52,914 nucleotides of DNA from an uncultured Methanobrevibacter sp. (lineage in GTDB: Archaea; Methanobacteriota; Methanobacteria; Methanobacteriales; Methanobacteriaceae), in contig NZ_CALGFC010000072.1 of assembly GCF_937881195.1 (NCBI RefSeq), positions 1 through 52,914 of the forward strand, written 5' to 3'. This document shows, piece after piece, positions 43,509-52,107 of this stretch. The notes beneath the pieces were generated by a model. It saw only the letters and a program-made list of their open reading frames with translations, ran no database searches and was not told the origin of the DNA. Made by a program: the position numbers and the translations under genes. How positions within the stretch are numbered: position 1 is the first letter of the stretch; the number at the start of each line of letters is the position of its first letter.

Positions 43509-44150
43509 TTATTTAATTTTCTTATCAGTTATTTTTCTTGAAACAATTTTATCAGTTAAATCATAATCATAATTCCTAAATTTAACTGGCTTTCCATAAA
43601 TTCTTTTAATAACCCTTGCTTTAGCATATCCTTTTCTTGTCTTTCTTTCAATTGTCTTAATAACATTTATACGAATTATGTACTCAGCTATTTTAACAAA
43701 ATCATCTGTAGCAAACTCAGATTCCCTATCTACTTCTACTTTAAATGAATCAACATTACCTGTTAAGTCTACAGAAACTCCAAATCTTGAAGGAATTTCA
43801 ATTGAACTTGCCCAAATAGTAGAAACATCTTTCGCAATTGAACTTTCGATTCTTCTTCCATCTTTTGTTTCAAGAGAAGTAATTTCAACCTCACCCATAT
43901 CAGATAGGAGAATATTATCTTTTGATAATACTTCATCAGGATAAATATCAATAGAAGTCTTTTTTGAGCTTTCATATTCACTTATGATAAGCCTAATTGA
44001 TAAAGGTTTACTTTCTGTAATTTTATCTTTAAATACAGACTCACAATCATTACATTTTAATAATAATTCATTGATTTCTTTACTTTTTGATGAAATTTTC
44101 TTTGATTTTAACATATCGATGTTTTCCGACCCACAAATAGGACATTCCAT
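43509..44150 (-). CDS. HVO_0476-like zinc-finger protein
   Basis: A 213-residue protein. The N-terminus is a two-CxxC zinc ribbon, C3-x2-C6 and C33-x2-C36. The rest has IRLIISEYESSKKTSIDIYPDEVLSKDNILLSDMGEVEITSLETKDGRR and a basic C-terminus (TIERKTRKGYAKARVIKRIYGKPVKFRNYDYDL). This layout matches the archaeal HVO_0476 zinc-finger family of unknown function. A role in RNA or transcription is plausible given the zinc ribbon and the basic tail. AAGAGGTATTAAAA precedes the ATG. Confidence 0.78.
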   Translation of the reverse strand: MECPICGSENIDMLKSKKISSKSKEINELLLKCNDCESVFKDKITESKPLSIRLIISEYESSKKTSIDIYPDEVLSKDNILLSDMGEVEITSLETKDGRRIESSIAKDVSTIWASSIEIPSRFGVSVDLTGNVDSFKVEVDRESEFATDDFVKIAEYIIRINVIKTIERKTRKGYAKARVIKRIYGKPVKFRNYDYDLTDKIVSRKITDKKIK

Positions 44151-44594
44151 TTTTAATACCTCTTGAAACTTAAATATACATATTCAAGAATTAATAAAAT
44201 TTAAAATAATTATTGATATATTTATTTTTATTATATTCCTTTTAATTTTTAGTAGTTTTATTATATATTATTAATGTATTAATATATTTAAGATTAACAT
44301 AATAATAAATATTTCAAAAAATAATATTTTAAAAGTGCAATTTATTTTAATATTAATATTATCGAAAAATATTAAAATTTTATTAAAAACAATTTATTAA
44401 ATAAATATTTCATTGAATATAAACATTATTAACAAAAATAAGTTTTATTAAAAATATATAAAAAATCCTAAAAGAATAATTTAAAATAGATAGAAAATAA
44501 TTATTGAAAATAAATAGAAAATAATTATTAGCTAATATCAAGCAATAGAACTTAAAATAAATATTAATAATAAATATTTGTTAAATAGTGATCT
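44151..44594. other. Intergenic region, no gene seen
   Basis: About 440 A/T-rich bases upstream of the zinc-finger gene. AAATAGAAAATAATTATT-like strings recur twice near 44490-44530 (about 27 bp apart). No RNA gene is recognisable. Confidence 0.35.
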
Positions 44595-45080
44595 TTACTC
44601 TTTTTGATTTAGATAATGATTTACAAGACCACCATTATTAAGAATATTCAACATGAACTCTTTAAATGGTTCAATCTTAAATGATTTTTCAGAAGATTCA
44701 TTAATGACAATCCCTTTTTTCAAGTCCAAAGAAATTATATCTCCTTCTTTAGCATCTATATCTGCTTTAATGACTGGAAGACCTATGTTAATAGCATTCC
44801 TATAAAAAATTCTAGCAAAAGATTTAGCTATTATTGCTGAAATTCCCGCAGTTTTAATAGCTAATGGGGCCTGTTCTCTTGAAGAACCACAACCAAAATT
44901 ATCATCAGCTAATATTATATCTCCAGATTTAACATTAGAAGCAAAATCCTCTCTTTCACCAGCCATGACATGTTTTGCCAAATCTTTAGGGTTAAATGTT
45001 CTTAAATATCTTCCAGGGATGATAACATCAGTATCAATATTATCCCCAAATTTCCAAACTTTTCCTTTTATTTCATCCAT
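44595..45080 (-). CDS. Aconitase-family small subunit, homoaconitase type
   Basis: A 161-residue swivel-domain subunit of the isopropylmalate isomerase/homoaconitase family. Motifs are GDNIDTDVIIPGRYLRTFNP, ILADDNFGCGSSREQAPLAIK and ARIFYRNAINIGLPVI. The specificity loop is Y25-L-R27-T28. In methanogens YLRT with its arginine marks the homoaconitase subunit used in 2-oxosuberate synthesis for coenzyme B, whereas YLVY-like loops mark the leucine-pathway enzyme. The large subunit is not in the window. The ATG follows GTTGATAAA. Confidence 0.88.
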   Translation of the reverse strand: MDEIKGKVWKFGDNIDTDVIIPGRYLRTFNPKDLAKHVMAGEREDFASNVKSGDIILADDNFGCGSSREQAPLAIKTAGISAIIAKSFARIFYRNAINIGLPVIKADIDAKEGDIISLDLKKGIVINESSEKSFKIEPFKEFMLNILNNGGLVNHYLNQKE

Positions 45081-45485
45081 TTTATCAACAAGTTATTCAA
45101 TAAAAATAAATTATTTAATTAATATGATTAAAATTTTATATTCTCAAGAATTTAATTTAGAAATATATTATCTTAAAAATATATTAATCATAATAGTATT
45201 AATTGTATAATAAATAATTTTAAATAATTTTATAATAATTTTATAATAATAATTTCATTATATAATTAATCTATTTAAAAATTAGTTATATAAAATATAA
45301 AATTGCATTATAATATAATAATGCATTAGAATATTAATCTATCAGTATAAATTACAAGTTATTTAATGTAAGTAATGTTTTATATAGCTAACGATAATAA
45401 TTCTAAAAAATACTCAAAAATAATCAATACAATATAAAAAATGAAATAAAAAATATCAAATTATTTATTAAAAAATTAATTAAAA
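45081..45485. other. Intergenic region, no gene seen
   Basis: About 400 bases upstream of the homoaconitase-type gene. TAATTTTATAATAATTTTATAATAAT near 45225-45255 is a short 14-bp duplication. Nothing else is noticeable. Confidence 0.35.
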
Positions 45486-46475
45486 TTATTTTTCAATTTC
45501 AAAACCATGATTTTGAGCTTTTGTTTTAAATACAATACCGTCATTCCCAATATAATCTTTAGTTGCTTTAAAAACATCTTGATTCTTTTTATCGATTAAT
45601 CCATAAATTGCTGGGCCAAATGAACTCATGCCTACACCATAAGCCCCAAATTGTTTCATATTATCCATTAAATCCTTAACATTCTGAGATTGTCTTGAAA
45701 CTTCTACATTCTTGAAACCAAGTTTTTGAATTCTATTAATTGAGTCGCCAACAGATTCAATATTTTTTTCTAATAAAAAAGGTATAAGATTCATGAATAT
45801 TATATGAGATAGCTGTTCAACATCATTTTTTGGAACAGGACAATACTTCTCAAAAATATCGTCTTCTTTCATACCAGTAACAGTTGTATCTGCATTACAT
45901 ATTGCTACAACTATTTCCCATTCCTCAGGAAAGTCATATCTACCAATTAATTGAGGAGGTTTAGCTGGATTAATTGAAGAAGGTAGAACAGAACCTCCTT
46001 TATCATTTAAATCATGCCCTCCATCTACAATAAAACCTCCAAAATCAAAAGCACCCATCCCAATTCCAGAACTTCCACCTCTTCCAAGAATACTACCTAG
46101 ATGAATACTATCGACTTTTTTTTCATTAAATTCACAAATAAGTTTTGCTGTAGCTAAAGACATTTGTGTTCCAGACCCTAATCCTGAATGAGGAGGATAA
46201 GCTTCTTCAACAGTAAAATGGAACCCTTCATCAAAATTAAAATTAGAAATTACTTTTTCAGCAGAGCTCTGAATCTTTTTAATAGCTTCTTTTCTTATTT
46301 CATTATCAGTAATTTTTTCATTAAAATCAATGGAGATTCCTCTATCTGAACTTTCACACTTCAATGTAAAATTAGGTTTATTTATTGTTAATCCAATACC
46401 ACCATCCGCTCGACCATATGACCCATTTAAATCTATTAAAGTCATGTGTAATCTAGAGGGTGTTTTAATAAGCAT
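45486..46475 (-). CDS. mptG: beta-Ribofuranosylaminobenzene 5'-phosphate synthase
   Basis: A 329-residue GHMP-like enzyme that joins 4-aminobenzoate to phosphoribosyl pyrophosphate with loss of CO2, the first committed step to the arylamine part of methanopterin. Motifs are the N-terminal IKTPSRLHMTLIDLNGSYGRADGGIGLTI, the glycine loop YPPHSGLGSGTQMSLATAKL, LGRGGSSGIGMGAFDFGGFIVDGGH, and AYGVGMSSFGPAIYGLI. AAAGGAGTTATT precedes the ATG. It is downstream of the Tes gene on the same strand but 410 bases away. Confidence 0.93.
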   Translation of the reverse strand: MLIKTPSRLHMTLIDLNGSYGRADGGIGLTINKPNFTLKCESSDRGISIDFNEKITDNEIRKEAIKKIQSSAEKVISNFNFDEGFHFTVEEAYPPHSGLGSGTQMSLATAKLICEFNEKKVDSIHLGSILGRGGSSGIGMGAFDFGGFIVDGGHDLNDKGGSVLPSSINPAKPPQLIGRYDFPEEWEIVVAICNADTTVTGMKEDDIFEKYCPVPKNDVEQLSHIIFMNLIPFLLEKNIESVGDSINRIQKLGFKNVEVSRQSQNVKDLMDNMKQFGAYGVGMSSFGPAIYGLIDKKNQDVFKATKDYIGNDGIVFKTKAQNHGFEIEK

Positions 46476-46728
46476 ATAATAACTCCTTTAAATTGTTTCA
46501 ATAATCATTAACAAAATATAATCATTAATAAAATTAATTATAAATCCAATAAATAAAAATTCTAGAATTATAAATAAAATCTAGTAAACATATATCACAT
46601 TATAATATATTAATTTTTATATTTAATTCTAGATTAATCATTAAAATAAGTATAGAAATTAAAATTTATACTAAAAATGAGAAATAATAGCAGAATAAAA
46701 AATAGAAAAATAAAATAAAAAATAGAAT

Positions 46729-46836
46729 AAAAATAGAAAAATAAAATGAAAATAAGAAATAAAATAAAAAATAAACAAAAATAGAAAAATAAAATGAAAA
46801 TAAGAAATAAAATAAAAAATAAACAAAAATAGATAA
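46729..46836. repeat. 48-bp tandem repeat, about 2.2 copies
   Basis: AAAAATAGA occurs at 46729, 46777 and 46825 with identical sequence between the first two (including AATGAAAATAAGAAATAAA). The unit is 48 bp, A-rich and non-coding, between the Tes and RFAP synthase genes. Confidence 0.7.
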
Positions 46837-46887
46837 TATAATGAAAAAATAGAAAAATAAAAACTAAATTAAATTAGTTTTCAATTA

Positions 46888-48387
46888 TTATTCTTTTTTA
46901 AATGGAACTGAAAATTCGTCTTCTATTTCCTGCCTATACATAGAATTCATTGTACAGAAAGGTATTATACGACCATCAGGAACCGCATAATGTATTACAC
47001 ATTTTTTAACCCTATCTTCATCAAAATTGAATGGATCCATAAAATGCATACAAGAAATTAGTAGTGAATTATGATGGAAATCACCTAAAGCTTCATAAGA
47101 ACGATCTTTAAATACATTTACTAATATTTTAGATATATCCAAAGAATCTGGAGCTTTACTTCTATCTAAAACCCTTGGAATCTCCCTTGTAGCTTTAGCT
47201 AAAACTCTTGGTTTTATAGCAAAACCACCCTCTTCTATTTTTTGAGCATTTTCATCTAAAAATTCTAAAAACCTATCAACATCAATAAAATCGGTAACTG
47301 GAACAATAGACTTATCATTATCAACAAAAATATAAGTTGCTATACCACAATGTTGATGACAATTTAAGGTTACAGATGGTTCTTCACCTTCTAAAGCACC
47401 AATAAATCTAGATATAGGTTCTACTGAAGAAGGAGGATAAAAATCTTCTTCTTTAATCTGATTATCTGTTTGTTCAGAAGTTAGTTTAACAAAATCAGGA
47501 ATAGTTATTCTCTGTTCTTCAACTTGATCTTGAGGAGTTCTGCCTGCAAAAGATACTGGTTGGAAATTAACCCCATGAACAATATCAATATTATTAATAG
47601 CAAATTGAATTATATCTCCAACTTGATCATCATTAATACCTTTAACTAAAGTAGGAACTAAAACAATTCCAAGGCCTGCTTTTCTACAATTTTCGATAGC
47701 TTGGATTTTCTGAGGAAGAATATTCTTACCTCTGTTGTAAATATAAGGTTCCTCAGTAACCCCATCAAATTGAAGATAAATGGTATTTAAGCCCGCATCA
47801 GCTAATTCTTTAGCTAAAGATTCTTTTCTTGCTAATCTTAATCCATTAGTAGCTATCTGAGTATGGGAAAAACCTTCTTCTTTAGCTAGTTTAACAAGTT
47901 CTACTATATCTTTTCTAACAGTAGGTTCTCCACCTGCATATTGAATAGCAGGAGTAGGATTTGGATCCAATCCCCTCAAATTTTTTAACATTTGACGTAT
48001 TTCTTCAAACGTAGGTTCATAAAGTTTTTTAGAAACTGCAGCATTAGCAAAACAGACAGGGCATGTGAGATTACACCTATTTGTAACATCAATTAGACCC
48101 AGTACAGTAGCAGTCTCATGATCGCTACAAATTCCACAATTATTAGGACATCCCATCCCTTCATTGCTTAGATTTAAATTAACTTGAGGGTTATTTATTT
48201 GCTTAACAGATGATTTATAACCGTCAACTCGTTTATATAACTCCGCATTAGTCCAGTAAGTATTATTAAAACTACCATGTTCTGGACACTCCTTTTTTAT
48301 CCAAATCTTCCCATCTTCTTCATAAACTTCAGCTTCAACTGGTTTAAAGCAAGTTGGGCATAAACTCATTGTTTTCTTAATAAACAC
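46888..48387 (-). CDS. tes: Radical SAM tetraether lipid synthase Tes-like protein
   Basis: A 499-residue protein of the MJ0619 type. It starts with a rubredoxin-like zinc site (C10-x2-C13, C34), then C80-x3-C84-x2-C87 (CPNNCGIC), then the radical SAM cluster C105-x3-C109-x2-C112 (CNLTCPVC). AGGEPTVRKD is the glycine motif. The C-terminus has more cysteines in CHQHCG, ISCMHFMDPFN, KKCVIHY and PFCTMN. Members couple isoprenoid chains of two archaeols to make tetraether lipids; a pterin-methylation role has also been proposed for the family. GTG 48387 is six bases after AGGTGATC; a GTG at 48399 lies within that site. The divergent neighbour carS also serves lipid synthesis. Confidence 0.85.
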   Translation of the reverse strand: MFIKKTMSLCPTCFKPVEAEVYEEDGKIWIKKECPEHGSFNNTYWTNAELYKRVDGYKSSVKQINNPQVNLNLSNEGMGCPNNCGICSDHETATVLGLIDVTNRCNLTCPVCFANAAVSKKLYEPTFEEIRQMLKNLRGLDPNPTPAIQYAGGEPTVRKDIVELVKLAKEEGFSHTQIATNGLRLARKESLAKELADAGLNTIYLQFDGVTEEPYIYNRGKNILPQKIQAIENCRKAGLGIVLVPTLVKGINDDQVGDIIQFAINNIDIVHGVNFQPVSFAGRTPQDQVEEQRITIPDFVKLTSEQTDNQIKEEDFYPPSSVEPISRFIGALEGEEPSVTLNCHQHCGIATYIFVDNDKSIVPVTDFIDVDRFLEFLDENAQKIEEGGFAIKPRVLAKATREIPRVLDRSKAPDSLDISKILVNVFKDRSYEALGDFHHNSLLISCMHFMDPFNFDEDRVKKCVIHYAVPDGRIIPFCTMNSMYRQEIEDEFSVPFKKE

Positions 48388-49262
48388 CAAAATGATCACC
48401 TATCGTTTTAAACAATCATGATTAAATTTTAAATTTAATTATATAAATATCAACTATTTCCCACAATAATTATTAGCAATTAAAAGTAATTGATGATTTT
48501 AAATAATAACCAAATTGATTAATTAGATTATCATTATTAATAAAACTTATTGATAATTAGGATTATCAACTATAATAATTCATTATAAATCAAATAGTTT
48601 GAATTAATAATTAATTGATTATATTAAAACTATGAATTAATAATTAAAATTATTAATTAAAACTAATATATTATTAAACATCGTATTATAGTTCTAGATT
48701 AACACCATATTCTATTAATTATCTAAAATTATTTTTATTCACCCAATTCAATTATTATCTTATTATTTTCTATGATATTATATTTATATTTAAGTATTAT
48801 ATTTATATATTTACATTAGATAAGAAAATTTAGTAAAAATAGTAAAATAAAATATTAAACAAATAAAAAATAAGAAATAGGATAAAAGATTAAATAAAGT
48901 AATATTTAATCAATATTCCAATGAAAACAGCGATTTTAAAATAGATAATAATTCAAAAAAGAGGAATGCCTAAATTAAATTTTATAAAAAGTAGAAAAAT
49001 ATTATAAAATTTAATAAAAGTAATAATAATTATAAAATAAATTAAATTTTAGAATTTATTAAATAAAAAATTCCATTAAAAAATACACAATAGTAATTAT
49101 AAAATATGATTTTATAAAAAATAAATAAAGATTAAAAAATTTAATTGAAAACTTAAAAAATTAAAAGAGTAATACTATAATCAAAGAAAATAAGTAACTT
49201 TATAAATTAAAAAAAATAATATGAGATAAGCTAATGTATTATTTAAAAACTAGAGGAAAATA
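48388..49262. other. Large divergent intergenic region between tes and carS
   Basis: About 875 A/T-rich bases must hold both promoters. The AGGTGATC ribosome site of tes is at its left end, and AGAGGAAAATA before carS at its right. ATTAATAATTAA-like strings are frequent around 48590-48660. No gene, RNA or clear array is seen, so its length is unexplained. Confidence 0.4.
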
Positions 49263-49778
49263 ATGTCAGATATAAATGCTTTTATTATGACCTGTCTGAG
49301 TGCAGTATATTTTATAATGCCTGCATATATTGCAAACCTTAGCGGTCTTGCATTTGGAGGAACCACCCCCGTAGATTTTGGGAGAAGTTTCATTGATGGT
49401 AGGAGAATTATTGGAGATGGAGTTACTTGGAAAGGACTCATTTTTGGAACTATTACTGGAACTCTAGTAGGAGCTATAGAAGGAATTTTAATTTGGGATC
49501 CTGTTTATGGAATCATAATCGGATTTTTATTAAGTTTTGGTGCATTATTAGGTGATGCTGCAGGCAGTTTCATAAAAAGAAGAATTGGAATAGGAAGAGG
49601 AAAACCAGCACCTATTTTAGACCAATTAGATTTTATTGCAGGAGCTTTAATTTTAGCATCTTTATACACAACCATAAGTATAGAAACAGTTATAATAATT
49701 GCAGTTTTAACATTAATAATACATCTAATTTCAAATATGATTGCATATCTCATTGGAATGAAAGACGTTTGGTATTAG
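49263..49778 (+). CDS. carS: CDP-archaeol synthase
   Basis: A 171-residue membrane enzyme that activates unsaturated archaetidic acid with CTP to give CDP-archaeol, the branch point of archaeal polar lipids. About five hydrophobic segments are seen. Family motifs are ANLSGLAFGGTTPVDFGR, DGRRIIGDGVTWKGLI, SFGALLGDAAGSFIKRRIGIGRGKPAPILDQLDFIAGAL and MIAYLIGMKDVWY. The length is typical. AGAGGAAAATA precedes the ATG. It is divergent from tes. Confidence 0.94.
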   Translation: MSDINAFIMTCLSAVYFIMPAYIANLSGLAFGGTTPVDFGRSFIDGRRIIGDGVTWKGLIFGTITGTLVGAIEGILIWDPVYGIIIGFLLSFGALLGDAAGSFIKRRIGIGRGKPAPILDQLDFIAGALILASLYTTISIETVIIIAVLTLIIHLISNMIAYLIGMKDVWY

Positions 49779-50141
49779 TTTTTTAATTATTAACCTTATT
49801 TTTATCTTCTTGCACATATTATTCCATGTACTTTATATTTTTATTTTGATAATTATAAATTAATATTTAAATAAGACAATAATTAAACTAATTTTTAAAT
49901 TAAAAAGAAAAATGATTGTTAAAATAGTATTTAAAATATAGAATAACAATAAATAACAAAAATAATAAATTAAACACAGAGATGATAATAGATTAAAAAT
50001 CAGAATTAAAAAAAATTAAAAAAAATTAAAAAAGAATTAATTATGAAAATGAATATCAAGAATTCATATGTATAATTTTTTTTATTATTATATTTATTAT
50101 TAGGAATATAATATCATATAATAATATACTGAACTTTTTAG
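49779..50141. other. Convergent intergenic region
   Basis: About 360 A/T-rich bases between the 3' ends of carS and the M14-like gene. AAAAAAATTAAAA is repeated in tandem near 50008-50035. No gene is seen. Confidence 0.35.
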
Positions 50142-50831
50142 TCAATTTAGGCTGTTGAATGAAGCTTTGATAAGATCATAAGACTGAGTTAAAGCTTCTC
50201 TAAAACCTAACCATTCAGGTATTTCATAGACAAAAACAGGAGTCCCAGTAGCCACAATAGGATTATCCACATTTGTAATAGAAGTACTTTTAGCTGATTT
50301 AGTAGTATCTCTTTGGTAATAATTAAAATTAGGAAGTTCTTTAATTGCTTTTTCTGCTAGACTAACTGATTTTGAATCCATTGACGGAGTAGCTATATAA
50401 AAACCTTCACCATAACCTTCTTCATGATCATGACCAATGATAACAAGACCATAATTTTCTTTAGCTACATCATTAACAACATAATCATGAACTAAAGATT
50501 CACCATTGCTTCGCCCAATATTAAAATCATCAGGATTATCTAAAACTGTTACTTCATAGTTTACTATATCTACCTTATTAAAAAGAGCATAAAATTTTAC
50601 TGCAACAGGTAAAACTCCAGCAGAAAGTTTTTCACGAGAATGCATACCTGAAACAATAGCAATAGTATGATTCGATTCTCCATAATGTGAGTAAGTATAT
50701 TTTGTAACATATCCCAAATCATTGGAACCAATAACTTCACTTTGAGAAAGGTTTGCAAATAGATATATTCCTACACTAATTATTACTAAAAGTAAAATTA
50801 TAATAAGAGTTATATGTCTTTTTTTCATCAT
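50142..50831 (-). CDS. Membrane-anchored M14-like zinc hydrolase domain protein
   Basis: A 229-residue protein with basic start MMKKRH and one transmembrane segment (about residues 7-27), so the domain faces outside. It shares with the central domain of the protein at 7772-10744 the pattern H64-S-R-E67 (HxxE), GRSNGE (R107-x-N109-G), VIIGH134, FNYYQRD, GTPVFVYE203 and the same spacing between them. In M14 and AstE-like enzymes the two His and the Glu bind zinc and the late Glu is catalytic. A role in trimming pseudomurein peptides is inferred. It lies directly downstream of mfnF with a 54-base gap and may be cotranscribed with it. Confidence 0.7.
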   Translation of the reverse strand: MMKKRHITLIIILLLVIISVGIYLFANLSQSEVIGSNDLGYVTKYTYSHYGESNHTIAIVSGMHSREKLSAGVLPVAVKFYALFNKVDIVNYEVTVLDNPDDFNIGRSNGESLVHDYVVNDVAKENYGLVIIGHDHEEGYGEGFYIATPSMDSKSVSLAEKAIKELPNFNYYQRDTTKSAKSTSITNVDNPIVATGTPVFVYEIPEWLGFREALTQSYDLIKASFNSLN

Positions 50832-50885
50832 ATCTCCATTAAAAAAATTTGAATGTATATAAAATATAAAGCATATTTTAAAATA

Positions 50886-51944
50886 TTAAGAATTTAAGCT
50901 ATTTAAATATTTGTTTGCCATTATAGCAGTTCCAATTGCAGGAGCAACAACACATTCTTCATCAGTCAATGTTTCATCCATAGACTTTACTTCTAGTTTC
51001 AATTTCTTTGCAGCTTCCTTAGCCAGTATATCTTTTCCAAGGCCAGTAGTGACAATTAAATCAAGATTTTCTCTATTAACAACTTCTTCTAAGGACCTAG
51101 CAATCTGATTAACTTGATTCTGATGAATATCAATAGAAATGTCGATAATGTCCTCAAAAGAAAGAATATCTAAATCAGCACATAATACTCTTGAAATTCT
51201 TCTTGCAGATTCTTCCTTAGATTTTCCAGCACCATCACAGGTATCACAAACATAATCTTCAATAGTAATTTTATCTAAGACATTATAAACATCTGCAGTA
51301 ATAGCAAAAAGTTCAGAAGCAACATTATAATCCTTATTTTTAAATGAAACTGTGTTCAAAAAACTAGCTAAATTAGTCCTAAGAGTTCCAGTATATACTA
51401 ACTCTTTAGTACCCAATCTTTCAAAATCAGATCTACCTTTGGCACATTCATTACCATTTTTAATAGGAATAATATCCGTAGTTGTACTCCCCGTATCAAT
51501 AAAAATACAATTAGGACTTATTTGAGCAGCTATTTCTGCAGTAGCTATCCAATTAGCCGCAGCTATCTGAGAAGAATTTGATTTTACTTCTTCTAACGAA
51601 AGAACTTTATTAGTGCCTATAAAAACTATTGGAATATCTTTTGAAGAATTTTCATTGAAAATTTCTTTTGATTTATTAACTATATCCAAAACTCCTTCTT
51701 TTTTAGTTTCATATGCATCAACTAGTTCTGCAGTCATAGATATACCAATACAATCAATAGAATTAATATCTCCAATATTTTGGATTAATTCAATTAATGT
51801 ATCCCCTAAATCATCATTTTTACTCCACATTGGAAGATATTTAAAATCACAAGCTATATTTTTGATTTTATTAGTTCCTTCTATAAAGTCAACTATAGCC
51901 AAGTCAGTATTTGCACCACCAATATCGAAACCAGCTATCTTCAT
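50886..51944 (-). CDS. mfnF: Methanofuran biosynthesis enzyme MfnF
   Basis: A 352-residue ASKHA-fold protein related to hydantoinase A and the H4MPT-linked C1 family. MfnF condenses the phosphorylated aminomethylfuran with gamma-glutamyltyramine. Visible features are the phosphate-1 loop GFDIGGANTDLAIVD, NWIATAEIAAQ, the phosphate-2 motif FIDTGSTTTDIIPI, GTLRTNLASFL, CDTCDGAGKSKEESARRISRVLCAD and TTGLGKDILAKEAA. GGAGGACATTAT precedes the ATG. A probable mfnD lies 163 bases upstream on the same strand, consistent with a methanofuran operon. Confidence 0.88.
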   Translation of the reverse strand: MKIAGFDIGGANTDLAIVDFIEGTNKIKNIACDFKYLPMWSKNDDLGDTLIELIQNIGDINSIDCIGISMTAELVDAYETKKEGVLDIVNKSKEIFNENSSKDIPIVFIGTNKVLSLEEVKSNSSQIAAANWIATAEIAAQISPNCIFIDTGSTTTDIIPIKNGNECAKGRSDFERLGTKELVYTGTLRTNLASFLNTVSFKNKDYNVASELFAITADVYNVLDKITIEDYVCDTCDGAGKSKEESARRISRVLCADLDILSFEDIIDISIDIHQNQVNQIARSLEEVVNRENLDLIVTTGLGKDILAKEAAKKLKLEVKSMDETLTDEECVVAPAIGTAIMANKYLNSLNS

Positions 51945-51971
51945 ATAATGTCCTCCGTTTAATAAATTAAT

Positions 51972-52080
51972 ATAATAAAAATCAATAAATATTATTATAT
52001 TATAATAAAAGTTAATAAAAATTATTACACATAATAAAAGTTAATAGAGATTATTATCTTATAATAAAGTTAATAATAAT
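51972..52080. repeat. 30-bp tandem repeat, four copies
   Basis: ATAATAAA begins at 51972, 52002, 52031 and 52061, each followed by a form of AGTTAATAAAAATTATTA. It fills the gap between the probable mfnD and mfnF, and its near end is only 28 bases from the mfnF start codon. Confidence 0.75.
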
Positions 52081-52107
52081 ATAAACTAAAAATAGTTTAT
52101 ATAAATC

